Source: Volvariella volvacea V23
Taxonomy: Eukaryota > Basidiomycota > Agaricomycetes > Agaricales > Pluteaceae
Assembly: GCA_000349905.1 (NCBI GenBank)
Contig: KB722751.1
Location: forward strand, 239,104-303,103
DNA length: 64,000 bases
Reading direction: 5' to 3'
The notes under the pieces are model-generated. The model was not told where the DNA came from, made no database searches, and saw only the letters and a list, made by a program, of their open reading frames with translations. Below are positions 1-11,148 of this stretch, piece by piece; position 1 is the stretch's first letter; each line of letters starts with the position of its first letter. Position numbers and translations under genes: made by a program.

Positions 1-1939
1 GATGATGATCAATACATTTGGGAATCGTCTGCCGGCGGTACCTTCACCATCACACCAGACACCGTAAACCCACCGCTCGAACGTGGTACTGAGATTCGCC
101 TCTTCCTCAAGGAGGACCAGACCGAGTACCTCGAGGAGAAGAAGATCAAGGAAATTGTCAAGAAACACTCCGAGTTCATCTCCTACCCCATTCAGTTGGC
201 TGTGACCAAGGAGGTGGAGAAGGTTCGTTCCGCTTATTATCGATATCAGTATAAGATTCTGACTACTACTTAATGTAGGAGGTCGAGGATGATGAGGAAG
301 AGGTGAAAGAAGAAGGCGAAGAGAAGTCCAAGATTGAGGAGGTCGATGACGAAGAGGAGAAGAAGGAGAAGAAGACCAAGAAGATCAAGGAGAAGGAGAC
401 CACCAACGAAGAGCTCAACAAAACCAAGCCCATCTGGACCCGCAACCCCAACGACATTACCACTGAGGAGTATGCTTCATTCTACAAGAGTCTTACCAAC
501 GACTGGGAGGACCACCTCGCTGTCAAGCACTTCTCCGTTGAAGGTCAACTAGAATTCAAGGCCATTCTTTTCATTCCCAAGCGGTACGTAGGTAGATATG
601 TCTTGAGTGGATCAGTTTTAATCCTTTATGGTTTAGAGCACCTTTCGATCTCTTCGAGTCCAAGAAGAAGCGCAACAACATCAAGCTCTATGTCCGCCGC
701 GTCTTCATTATGGACGACTGCGAGGATCTCATTCCCGAGTACCTCAACTTTGTCAAGGGTATCGTCGACTCTGAGGATCTCCCTCTCAACATCTCTCGTG
801 AGACCCTCCAACAAAACAAGATCCTCAAGGTCATCCGCAAGAACATCGTCAAGAAGACACTCGACCTCATCAGCGAAATTGCGGAGGACAAGGACAACTT
901 CAAGAAGTTCTACGAGGCCTTCGGCAAGAACATCAAGCTCGGTATCCATGAGGATGCTCAGAACCGCAGCAAGCTTGCAGATTTCCTCCGATTCTTCTCT
1001 ACCAAGTCTGTTGACGAGCAGATTTCCCTCAAGGGTAAGTTGTAGATGAATGTTATGTATGCAGATCAGCTGACTCGCAACAGACTATATCACCCGCATG
1101 CCCGAGGTACAGAAATCCATTTACTACCTCACCGGCGAGTCTTTGGCTTCTGTGAGGGACTCTCCATTCCTCGAGGTACTGAAGAAGAAGGGATTCGAAG
1201 TCCTGCTCCTCGTTGACCCCATCGATGAATATGCCATCAGCCAGCTCAAGGAATACGATGGCAAGAAACTCATTTGTGTCTCCAAGGAAGGACTTGAGCT
1301 CGAAGAAACCGAGGAAGAGAAGAAGGCCCGCGAGGCTGAAGTCGAGTCGTTCAAGGATCTTTGCACTGCCGTCAAGGATGCGCTCGGCGACAGGGTGGAG
1401 AAGGTCGTCGTGTCGAACCGCATCAGTGACTCACCTTGTGTCTTGGTCACTGGTCAATTCGGCTGGTCATCGAACATGGTTCGTTGATTGCGGGTCCGTG
1501 TGTTTGACGTCTGACATTAACGATGCTAATAGGAACGTATCATGAAAGCGCAAGCGCTCCGTGACTCGTCCATGTCCTCGTACATGGCATCGAAGAAGAC
1601 ACTGGAGCTCAACCCCTCCAACGCGATCGTCAAGGAGCTCAGACGCAAGGTCGCAGAAGACAAGGCTGACAAGTCTGTCCGCGACTTGACTTATCTCCTC
1701 TTCGAGACTGCCCTCCTGACATCTGGCTTCACACTCGACGAGCCCACATCGTTCGCTAAGCGCATCCACCGCATGATCGCGTAAGTTGTCTTTCTGCACT
1801 ATGGTTCTGGCTGCTGACGCGGTGGCATTACAGTCTCGGTCTTGATGTTGACGAAGAGGACACTACTGCTGCTCCCGTCGTCGAGGCCCCACCGGCTGCT
1901 GAGGCATCATCAACGTCAGCGATGGAGGAGATTGACTAA
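1..1939 (+). CDS. HSP90: HSP90 molecular chaperone, 3' part (5' end outside window)
   Basis: Cytosolic ATP-dependent chaperone that folds kinases, receptors and other clients. The window opens in frame inside the N-terminal domain ([13 protein letters not shown]), so the ATP-binding start is missing. Visible next are the highly charged E/K linker (about 280-420), the middle domain ([12 protein letters not shown], then [19 protein letters not shown]) and the C-terminal dimerisation domain. Five introns are seen, at about 223-279, 583-640, 1035-1083, 1477-1533 and 1783-1833. The last exon encodes an acidic tail ending at a TAA at 1937-1939. The final five residues are MEEID (codons from 1922), where cytosolic HSP90s normally end in MEEVD, the docking motif for TPR co-chaperones; the change is conservative. 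Identity is certain; the splice sites are inferred. Confidence 0.97.
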
Positions 1940-2525
1940 AAAAACGCGCTGATTTCGGACTAATGTGTTATACTCATCTGTATATTATGGCATCTCAACG
2001 TCTTGTTGCACGTTCTTGCACGCACCTCATACCTCCCTACATATAGATACGCATAAAACGACCCCACAATGCATTGCTTTGTCTGATAACGTTGTGCGAT
2101 TGTGAAAGGAGGGGGAGATCAACCCTGCATGCAACGTGGATACCTGACCTTAACGGGCTCGGGATCTCGATGGGGCTGCGGTTGGATGGGTGTCAGCGGG
2201 CTGCGTCGCGATGGACAAGGCGTGAAACTGGGAGCTGGGAGAAGGCGGAAGTAGAATTGAAGCGCGGATGCGCGTGGAATGGACGGGGTGACTTGTGAAA
2301 TAGGAGGGGGTGGTGAAATGGGGGAATGGGTGTGCTTAGTCAGCAGGATTTCATGGATGGAGGAGTGGATTGTTGGTTGACCTCGTTCCAGCTGCATTCT
2401 CGATGATGATCTCTCCTTCGCCTTGATCCAATATTCAGCTTGCTTTCTGTCACGTCTCTTCTCTGTATACTTATAGCCTGTCCTTCATTTCTTCCTTCGG
2501 CCCACCCCCTTGCCTTTCAGTCCCA
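1940..2525. other. Intergenic: HSP90 3' UTR and upstream region of the next gene
   Basis: No coding potential that I can support. The first about 100 bases are A/T-rich, as expected for a 3' UTR. Positions 2410-2525 become pyrimidine-rich, as is common just upstream of fungal start codons. The open frames here (for example 2074-2298) lack codon structure and conservation cues. Confidence 0.6.
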
Positions 2526-3286
2526 ATGCCCTCAATTGTTGCCCCCCAGCCCGTGTTTCCCTGCTCAGCGGCCACAGGCGCATCATCGTCCCCAGGTCCG
2601 CTCGCCGGCTTTGTCAAGGTACGTGATTCCTCCACGCGCTTCGAGACGCGACTGACCGCCCCGGTGCCGACATCAGTCCCCGGCCTGTAGTGCAGTAGCG
2701 CCCACCCGCCTCCAATCCCCAATTCAGCTCCCAGAAACGGCCGTCACAAGGCCGTCAGCGGTGGGTGTTTGCCTTCGTCCAGCCCGATCCATTCCGATTG
2801 AGCTTTTAACTCGTGTAGTTTCTCGATGCTCTCTCGGCGAGGCGCAGAGTTAAACCTTCCTCACGTTCACCGCGCCAACGCCGACTGCTCCCACGCGCTA
2901 CCCCCCAACAGCAAAGCAAATCACCTCCTCCGTTCGATGCTCTTCCTTGGATCTCGGCCTTAGATGCTCCTCCGAAAGGCTGCATAGCAGACTTCGCAGA
3001 CCTTTCGCAGCTGCATCCCCAGTCTGAAAGAATCTCCTCAGGCCCTGGGCCCGTACGTCGAAGGAAGACATCCCTGCGTTCCAGTCCCCTCCGTCGCTCA
3101 CCTGAGCCCGCCCCTCTCCCGCGAATTCTTGCGGTATCTGCTCCCCCACTCCCACGCGAGACACTCCCACCTCCTACACCCGCCCCTCGATTTAATCCCT
3201 CTCGAACACTATTTCGCCACCTCATGCCCGTGACACCGGATCCGTGTCAAACTGTATTCTCCAACCGTGCTCTATTTGACGCATAA
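2526..3286 (+). CDS. Hypothetical proline/serine/arginine-rich protein, three exons
   Basis: I do not recognise the family. Three exons join in one frame. Exon 1 (2526-2618) begins MPSIVAPQPVF. Intron 1 is 2619-2676 (GTACGT...CAG, with CTGAC as a branch-like site). Exon 2 is 2677-2760. Intron 2 is 2761-2818 (GTGGGT...TTTTAAC...TAG). Exon 3 (2819-3286) stays open for 155 codons to a TAA. The product is about 214 residues, basic and P/S/R-rich, with no obvious domain, signal peptide or membrane segment; it is probably mostly disordered. Two 58-nt introns with good signals and exact frame preservation support a real gene. It lies 586 bp downstream of HSP90 and 524 bp upstream of SerC, all on the same strand. 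The function cannot be inferred. Confidence 0.6.
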
Positions 3287-3810
3287 TGTTTATCACCTTG
3301 CTTATTTATTCGTGAATTATCTGTGCTTCAGCTATCCTTGATATTCCTGCCGTCTGTCGGTGGTGTCGTCCTTCCCTGCTTTTGTATTCGCATTCTCCGA
3401 CATGTTCTGCATCATCTCTTTGTTCTAGCTCCATAGCATAGGCTATGATAAGTTTTCTTTGTCACTTCGGACATATTTTTGACACATTCGACTTCCCCGC
3501 CTGCAGCGCCCTGTGCGTCTCACCTCACTGCCCCATTTTTGGCCATAAGAATGTCATGTACGTTACAGATTGGTGTACAATAGCACTGAACTGCAATATG
3601 AGCTGGCTTCCTTCTGGGCTTGGACTTGTGCACGTCGGGGCGTTGGGCCGTATAAAATTGTCGATGAGACGGCGATGACGCAAGATACCAGCCATGGTAA
3701 TTACCAGGTGACCTCAATTTTTTGCAGCAAGATGACTCGGATTGTTTAAAGTAAAACTGCTCACCCGCATCTTCCTGACACTACCATTCCTGCAGCTCCA
3801 GCTCTAGCCA
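3287..3810. other. Intergenic: probable SerC promoter region
   Basis: No gene seen. The stretch is moderately pyrimidine-rich. A short open frame at 3445-3678 has no recognisable features and is most likely chance. Confidence 0.5.
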
Positions 3811-5138
3811 ATGTCTGAATCTCGAGCAATCTACTTTGGCGCAGGACCGTGTGCACTCCCGCAATCAGTACTGGAGGAAGCTGCCAAAGCTCTCCTTAAC
3901 TTTAACGGCACAGGCATCGGGATCTCAGAGATCTCACATCGCTCAAAAGAATTTGGCGCCGTCATCAGCAATCTTGAAGTTCTCATCAGGGAACAACTGG
4001 ACGTCCCACCCACCCATGCCATCCTCTTCAGCCAAGGTGGCGGCACCGCACAGTTCTCAGCCGTCGTTCTCAATCTTCTCGCTCGCCACCATCTGCTGTA
4101 CCCTGATCTTGCTGAAGAAGAGAGAACGCTTGATTATGTCGTAACTGGATCTTGGAGCAAGGCTGCCTTGACGGAAGCTCAGCGGTTAGGAGGCGGAAAG
4201 GTTAACATTGCTGTCGATGCGAGACCTTACTCCAAGGACGCCAAATCGTTCGACAATATCCCCCTTCACACCGCTTACACGTTCTCTCGCAACCCAGCTC
4301 TGATCTACTACTGCGAGAACGAAACGGTCAATGGTGTGCAGTTCGACGTGGATGAGTCGTCGCCATCTTCGTTCCCCTATCATCTTCTGCCTCAGGAGCC
4401 ATTGGTCCCCCTCGTGGGCGATTACTCCTCTTCGTTTATGTCGAGGCCGATTCCGCGCCTTGCAGATCACGCGGTCATCTTTGCCGGGGCGCAGAAGAAT
4501 ATTGGACCTGCCGGTCTGACCGTCATCATCGTTCGCAAGGACTGCATTGTCGACGTCGATGCTGCTTCCAAGCTGGGATCCATCCCTGTTCCCACCATCA
4601 TGTCCTACAAAACTTTGGCGGACGGAAAGAGCATGCCAAACACACCCGCTACATTATCCGTGTATATCTCTGGGTTGGTTATCCAGGATATCAAGGCTAA
4701 AGGCGGCTTGACCTTCTTCGAGAAGCAGAACAAGGCCAAGGCCAAGAAGGTTTATGATGCACTCCGAAATGGAGTGGAGAAGGGTGTGTTTAGGGAGAAG
4801 GTGGCGGAGAATGCCCGCAGCTGGATGAACGTCGTGTTTGACGTGGTCGGCGATGGAGCCGAAGCCAGGTTCTTGGCTGGAGCAGAGGAGAGAAATATGA
4901 AGGGGTTAAAGGGTCATCGGTATGCGCGCCCAGTCACAGTTACGGAACTCTACTTACGCGCCGCTACTCCCTGTCAGCTCTGTTGGAGGTGAGAACCATC
5001 GAATTTTGATGGATCTAGAGCTGATATTGCTGTCATATAGGCATTCGAGTTTCACTCTACAATGCCCTTTCAGAAAAGGATGCAGATACGCTTGTTGGAT
5101 ATATGGAAGAGTTTATTGCTCAGGAGACCACGGCTTAA
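3811..5138 (+). CDS. serC: Phosphoserine aminotransferase
   Basis: PLP-dependent class V aminotransferase of serine biosynthesis. It converts 3-phosphohydroxypyruvate plus glutamate to 3-phosphoserine plus 2-oxoglutarate. The N-terminus has the family signature YFGAGPCALPQSVLEEA and GIGISEISHRSKEF; ILFSQGGGTAQFSAV binds the cofactor phosphate; the PLP lysine lies in FAGAQKNIGPAG. The long first exon (3811-4919) is followed by an 11-nt micro-exon (4978-4988) and a last exon (5041-5138). Only this splice pattern rebuilds the conserved GHRSVGGIRVSLYNALS end; reading through gives an unrelated tail. Total about 405 residues, somewhat longer than bacterial SerC and normal for fungi. Probably cytosolic. 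Confidence 0.95.
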
Positions 5139-5293
5139 ATTATGTCAGTATCTGTGAAATAGATTCTAGTTCGTATTGCAGTTTTTGCTGTAAGGCAAGG
5201 CGCCCTGGGGTGTATAGGGTGCACAAAATCAGATCGCGAGTTGCCCTCAGAGCTTGAACAGTCTATAAGGTTATATTGTAAGCAGCACAGAAA

Positions 5294-5387
5294 GTCACTT
5301 TGCCGGAGTGGTTAACGGGATCGCCTGCTATTTCTCAGCGCTAGCGGTTGGGCTTTGCCCGCGTGTGTTCGAATCGCACAGGTGACG
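5294..5387 (+). tRNA. tRNA-Ser(GCU) with a 12-nt intron
   Basis: The acceptor stem GTCACTT pairs with AGGTGAC, followed by a G discriminator. A-box-like GGAGTGGTTAACGG and B-box GTGTTCGAATCGCAC are present. The anticodon stem ATCGC (5320-5324) pairs with GCGGT (5344-5348). The loop CT-GCT-A places anticodon GCT at 5327-5329. About 12 nt (5331-5342) after the base 3' of the anticodon is the intron. A long variable arm (TGGGC-TTT-GCCCG) marks a class II tRNA, consistent with serine. It lies 155 bp downstream of SerC, a serine biosynthesis gene; that proximity is probably chance. Confidence 0.93.
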
Positions 5388-5555
5388 ACTTTTTGCACAA
5401 TTGTCGCAGAACTGCATTTCTGGAATTGACGCGTGTAGGGTTATGATGAGACGGGAAGCGCTCCCCGCGCCCAATCTATAATACTTCAAAAATGATGAGC
5501 TTGGATGCATCCGCAGCCCCAACTTGAAGGTCTTTTCCTTACTGTTCTTTCAGTA

Positions 5556-6772
5556 ATGCTGTCTACGAAACTCCTGTTGGCGGCCCTCCTGATTCCTGGA
5601 GTGGCTTTGGCACAGGACGACGAGTGAGTAAGCTCCTCGAGGTTAACTATTTTTGACGCTGAAATTTCCTCCCAGTTTCGCCGCTCCACGACTTCCTTCC
5701 ATCCTTCACTTCCACTGGTACAATACCACCCCACCTCCTGGATCAGACGGAAATTACACCACCGATGGACTCATGATCTCGGGCGTACAATTCACCACTG
5801 AGGTTCGGGCGCTTTCATTCAGTCTAATCCTAAATTGCATGCCGGCAACTTGTGTGCTAATATTAGCACGCGCCCACAGCCAGACCTTCCGGATGTGCAA
5901 GGGATGGTCGTGCATTTCAATGACTCTCATCTGGAGCAACCGAGGAGCACAGCACCATGGATCGCGCTCATACCATGCATTGATCAGAGCTCTGGTCAGA
6001 CTCTCTTGACTGGGGCATACGAATTGGGCGCTCGAGCGGTGATGGTGAGTGGGGTCTGCCACTCGATGAGATTACAGAGGCTAATTTTGGGGACCTATTT
6101 TCAATGCCGTGCTCTGCACACCCAGGCGTACTCTCCGAGCAATGTGGAGTGTCCTGTGGCGTTTGCTGTTCCACCCTTTGAAATCCCCGTGTTCGTTGTA
6201 GAAGCCCAAAATGGTGAACAGTTCGGCAATCTCGTGAATGGATTCTTGGAGTAAGTGCCAGTTTACTATCCCCTACTCGTAATTCCAACTCCGTGGTCCA
6301 TTGTAGCCGCGTTAACGTCAGGACATACAACGCCACTCAACTCGACACCGTGGCAGAACAGGCACAAAACGACTTGGACGCGCTCAATTCAGGCTCAAGA
6401 CCCGGCTCCGAGACCCTCATGCGCACCGCAACGCTGTTAGGCAGGTTCTTTGTCGGCGAAGAAACTCAACCTGGTCCAGACCTGCCCGACTCACCCGACT
6501 CACCCGACTCGGATGATGATGATGCCAGTTCCACTCAACCGCCTCCTTCCAACACCAGCTCGGGCGAAGCGACTGAAACCCAATCCAGTGATGTAAGTCC
6601 ATGGTGCTCTGGAGCTGGGATATACCTTTGACTGACATGATCGCGCTTTTAGGACGCAGAATCTTCTGGTTCTGGTTCTGGTTCACTATCGGTCGTTTTC
6701 GCAGAGTCAGGGGCCGCAATGAAAGCGGTGATCGCTGCCATCGCGTCTGGTTTCGCGTGTACTTTCCTTTAG
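5556..6772 (+). CDS. Secreted, probably GPI-anchored protein with a PA-like domain
   Basis: Six exons (5556-5623, 5676-5802, 5880-6044, 6126-6250, 6307-6592, 6653-6772) give about 296 residues. The N-terminus is a clear signal peptide (MLSTKLLLAALLIPGVALAQ). The middle (APWIALIPCIDQSSGQTLLT, GAYELGARAVM, then IPVFVVEAQNGEQF) resembles a protease-associated (PA) fold, in which a G/A-rich loop precedes a hydrophobic strand; this match is tentative. After about residue 195 the chain turns acidic and S/P-rich, with three DSP repeats, and ends in a small-residue region plus a hydrophobic tail (AAMKAVIAAIASGFACTFL), as in GPI-anchor signals. It likely sits at the plasma membrane or in the cell wall. 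The exact role is unknown. Intron 2 has a weak GTTCGG donor. Confidence 0.75.
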
Positions 6773-7346
6773 GCTTAGTCAAAACGTGGACAGTCCAGGA
6801 TGTCGTCTCACAGCTAATCACAATCGGTTACCAATGTATAGTAAAATTGGGTCCGCTAACAGTCGCCACTAGATGACATGACACTGGATTCGTTACAGCA
6901 CATAAATTCAGCTATTGTACACTTTCAATATGATACAGGAAGACAAAGCAGCAATGAACGGCGACCAAGGCATCTATCCTATACGCGTCCCTGGGGCTGT
7001 AATGTGGCCCAACGATGCTGTACAAGAGACGAGAAAATAACGAAGTATAAAGAGAGTGAGGGTACACAAAAAGAAAGGTTAGATCGGCAATAAACTAATG
7101 GGACAATGGAAGTCGATGAGCTGATGCACTTGTATCAAAGGCCCAGAAATGAAATGCGCTGATAAGATTGCTCCATTCAATATCAGCACAACTTACTTCC
7201 TAGAACTGTTGTGATAAAGGAAGGCATGTGCATCGTGCATGGAAGCGGTAATACTAGATTGACAGTTGCGAATGGGCAGAAGGGGCCGTTTATGGTGAGA
7301 TGAGTAGAATAGATGGAGGTGATGCAGGGGTGGGATAACGGCCGGA
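6773..7346. other. Intergenic between convergent genes
   Basis: A/T-rich 3' flanks of two convergent genes. No conserved reading frame, tRNA or repeat is seen. Confidence 0.5.
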
Positions 7347-8665
7347 TTAATGATAGCAAGAAACCAAGAGAACCTGCAGTCCGTGCTCCTTGACCCACTT
7401 CTTGGAGGCGTAATTCTTGTTCTTCTTGATCGACCTAATAAGCGCACTGCGTGATGGGTACATCACATGCTGAATAGCATCAGGGCCTTGGTTCCTCGTG
7501 GCAAGGTATTCCTTGACATTCAGAAATGCTTTAGACTTGAGCAGGGATCGAGCTGCCGTAAGAGACGCAGGTAGAGTGTCAGTTGCAAGGCCGAGTTCAA
7601 TAATAAGTGACTGAAGGAGGGTAAGATGACACGACGAGTCCTTGGTCTCGGGAGGGTTCATGAGGAATCTAATGAAGGGGGAAAATCAGGGACAGTTTGA
7701 CAAAGATTCACGTAAAAGTCGGGAAACGAGGGATATGACGCAGGTGGTCGTACGTACGATGTAATATAGTTCACGGCTTCATCATACATTGACGTATAGT
7801 CATTATCTTTGCAGCTGGGCTTTACTGCACCAGAACGAGCCCCAGTGGTGGGCACGGACTTGTTCTGCGCGGTGGCCTTCCGTTTTGACCTCCTGGCTCT
7901 CCGTTTAGACTTGGGTGCATCTACCGACAACGGTTGTTCCTGCTGCTTGGGCGTTTTGCCACCAAGAGTGACAACAGAAGCCGGGCGGGAGAGCTGTTGT
8001 GGGGTGCCAGGTGGAGATGTGGAGTCGGAACTCGTGGATGATGAATCACTCAAATCGGTGCGAACGAGGGCAGGAACAGTGGCCTTTCTCCTATTTCGAC
8101 GCCTTCGAGACGAACTCGATGGGCTCGTGGGTGCCGAGTTGACACGAGTACTGGCCTCAAGGCATCCGGCAGTGCTGTTGTTGACGTTTTCAACAACACA
8201 CGGCTCCGGTGTTTGCCTGACGTTCGGTAGTTTACCGGATACTTGCGCGGGGAGTTGCTCCCTAAGCGAGAGACTCGCAAGACTGGCAGTAGTGTGTGTG
8301 GAGCTAGTCGTGTGTGAAGGAGATAGGGCGCTAGTGGAGTTGGGCACGCTGACAACGGGGGACTGAGACCTGCTTAGAACGACAAAGTCGTCCGAAGCAG
8401 CGATGCTAATGTCATCACGTGCATCACCAGAGCCATACTCTACGGCGTCGGAGTCGGAGCCAGCAGAATTATCTGCACCGTCTGAGGATACAGGGGACCA
8501 AGTATAAGAGCCCCGTGGGCTGTAGACTATTTCGTCTGTGTCAATTTCGTCGGAAACCCATTGTGAGCTTCGAACAGAGCCGGCAGAAGTAAAGCTGGAC
8601 ACCATATCGAAGGAGGACGAGGTTGCGGAGAACGTTGGGGAAGCCAACGGATAAGAGGGTGCCAT
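7347..8665 (-). CDS. Hypothetical serine-rich nuclear-type protein
   Basis: Family not recognised. Exon 1 (8665-7758) encodes a long Ser/Thr-rich, acidic, apparently disordered N-terminus (MAPSYPLASPTFSATSSSF) with basic clusters (SSSRRRRNRRKA and KSKRRARRSKRK) that look like nuclear-localisation or nucleic-acid-contact patches. A GTACGT donor at 7757 and TTAG acceptor at 7669 (89-nt intron, phase 2) join it to exon 2 (7668-7347). Exon 2 encodes an ordered, helical-looking, basic C-terminus with SLTAARSLLKSKAFLNVKEY and SALIRSIKKNKNYASKKWV. Total about 409 residues. An alternative donor (GTGAAT, 7712) gives a frameshift with this acceptor, so I prefer the GTACGT model. Confidence 0.65.
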
Positions 8666-9082
8666 CTAGGAGAGCTTGATGAAGGAATGGGCAAGAAAGA
8701 AAGCCTAGTAAACTCAGGGGTCTCGGAGGAGACCTTTATGAATCTGATGAGAAACCGGAATGCAACCTGTCAGGGTCGTGTGGACCGCCGGAGGAGATTA
8801 GAAGGCAACGCTGCAGTTGAGAACGACGGGAGGCAAAGAAGACTAGACGAGCTCGCGGACAGGGCGGAAGATGGTGGTATGAGACAAAGGAAGAGGCAGC
8901 CTCGTTGCAAGAAAGCAGGTAGAAATGGTCGGAGCAAATATGACCTGCGAGCAGTGCAAATCGGGACCCTGTTTCTCCACAACCCTGTCCATTCATTCTA
9001 CCACCCGGACTCATAATTACGAGCCCCGGCCAAATGCGTACTGTATTCCTGCTATCTAACCTATCCGTTATCTACCGTGCTC
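8666..9082. other. Intergenic: upstream region of the serine-rich gene
   Basis: A 417-bp stretch between two minus-strand genes. Overlapping frames on both strands (for example 8687-9016) have no homology cues or splice support and are treated as chance. Confidence 0.45.
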
Positions 9083-11148
9083 TTATGAGATTTTCCAATA
9101 CACCGCACTATTCCCATACCCAGCAACGGCTACTTGCTCCACGTTGACACCCTTTTTCCAGACATTACCTGTAAGATCTCGCACCTCCTTTGCTTTCTGT
9201 TTACGCAACATAAAGCGTTCCTCCTTCGCACTGCCCAACATTATCGGCAACGACTGATTGGATTTCTTACCGTTACCAAGTTCAGAATCTGCATTCCTTC
9301 CCCAGAGTGTCAAGTCTCGGGCTGGACTTCCGTCCCGGGTTGTATCCAAAGTAAGCAAGACATGACCTGTGGGTGACACAATTACCGATCGCGGAAATAT
9401 AGGCTCCAGGCTGTTCGTTGCATCATTGACTGCAAACGTGATCAGGTTAGCGAACATTCTAACAGCGATGGCAGAACCCTTACATTGCTTCAAGCCGCTC
9501 ACGCCTTTAACGCGGACAGGCCTTCCTTGTGCAGTGGAATACTGGCTGTTGCCTAATCCACCATATTGGCCATCGCCACATGTAAATACTTCTACAGTTT
9601 CAGTTGAGGAGTCATCACCACGTTCGACGGTAAAAGCCGTCAAATCACCTCCTGTTCATTGTTCATCAGTGGGCGTCGTAAGGCCTTATCAATTGGGAAG
9701 GCACCTGCGGATACATCTAAACACCTGGCACCACTTCTGGCAGAATTCTGCCAGAGGATTACCTCTGTTGGAACTGTGATCGTGTCTAGCACCACGTTTC
9801 CAAGACCAATCTGTCTAATGAGAAGTTGTTAAGCTATGCCCACAGAAACTTCCTTCCTGACGCGTGAGCCACCTACCCATGGTCGTTAGCACCCCATCCC
9901 AATACTCTTCCCGATGGGGTGCGAGCGAAGCTATTCCGTCCGCCTGCAACGACTTGTGCGATAGTGACACCCTTCAAAGCCGATATCTCAAACAAAGTCG
10001 GACAGAACCTGATCGACTTATCGTCTATATTTTTCAAGTTGCCCGACAGCAACGGGGGAGTGGATTCACGGGGTGCCGATTGAGCCAGGGATTTTGGAAC
10101 GAGCTCTACCGGTACGCGAGGGGAAGTCGGAGAAAGGACGTGATCGGGCGAGGGTATATCAAACTTGCGGAATCCCAATTGACCATAAGCATTTGCTCTA
10201 GTGTTGATTGGGTGGGCAAAAGTGCGACCCTTTGAGGTGAGAGCGAGGAGATGATCCTTGCCTGCCGAGATAGACACGAAGCTGTCCATATTATGAATTC
10301 TGCCAGGCAAATATGCGTCCGGACTTACGATTCACCCCATCCAAGCTGTTCACGTGGTGTAACCTCAACAAAGTCGATCGTGGCCTCTTCGCCAGAAAAC
10401 CAACTCCATCGCGATGAACTAGGGGGTGTCAGCGCACCCAATTTTGATCTCTGCTTCGTGGCATCCGACGCAAGCGCATATACCTTGCCTGAAGCAGACA
10501 GTGCATAGACAACATCGTCTGAAAGTTGAAGCTGCACAATATTCTATTCGGAGTCTTCGTTATAAGTTTGACAGACACGAGATATAAGGTTGCCAACCTT
10601 GCCCTTCAACGTCAAGTGTGGTCGTTGTACCTGTGTAGCTCCTTCGGGACCGAAGAAGTTTTCTCCCCATTGGTAGACATCTCCCTTGGCATCTACACAA
10701 GCAGCATGCTTTTGGTGTAATTGGAGGTCACGAAGTGCAACTCCTTCGAGCCAGGGCGCGACCGCGGGCTGCCTGACGTGCTCAATAAGAGGGCTATCAG
10801 GTGCCAAGGTTTTGTATCTAGTTTGGTCGAAGGAAAGCTTCAGAAGCGAAATAGCAACACCAAAATTATGACACACTTGTTCGAACCCCAAACTAGCCCG
10901 TGCAATTCCTCATTGTCGAATACGGCCAAATCCGCGGCAGGCAGAGTGGGTGAATAGGCGTCCGTAGGCGCAATAGGTAGAGCTTCGTTGTGAATGACTC
11001 TTGGACGAAGGTACCATAACGCAGAGCCTCCGACTAAGACCGCAGACGAGGCAAGAAGAGCTGGATGCAAATTTCGGTGTGCCCTCGAGGATTGCGTGTG
11101 TAGCCTGCGGAGGTGGGGACCTACTTTAGCCCCTGCGCGTCTAAACAT
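9083..11148 (-). CDS. RCC1-repeat mitochondrial inner-membrane protein (FMP25-like)
   Basis: A beta-propeller of RCC1 repeats behind a mitochondrial presequence. Exon 1 begins MFRRAGAKVGPHLRRLHTQ (basic, amphipathic), then a single membrane segment (LLASSAVLVGGSALWYL). Repeat-type motifs follow: LVWGSN, DVYQWGENFFG, VYALSASGKVYAL, FVSISAGKDHLLALTSKGRTF, VLGWGANDHGQIGLG, VFTCGDGQYGGLGN, LTLWGRNADSELGNG. I infer introns at 10876-10818, about 10598-10544, a 46-nt intron ending about 10285, and others near 9870, 9690 and 9490; each keeps the frame and removes an in-frame stop. The order matches yeast Fmp25 and relatives, linked to respiratory complex III assembly (established knowledge). The ortholog call is likely but not proven here. 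Confidence 0.82.

Noticed and set aside
626..949. 107-codon open frame on the minus strand inside HSP90
   Set aside because: Antisense to a strongly conserved exon; codon bias of the sense strand creates it.
8687..9016. Arg/Glu-rich + strand open frame
   Set aside because: Lies in the upstream region of a minus-strand gene, with overlapping minus-strand frames of equal length; no splice or family support.
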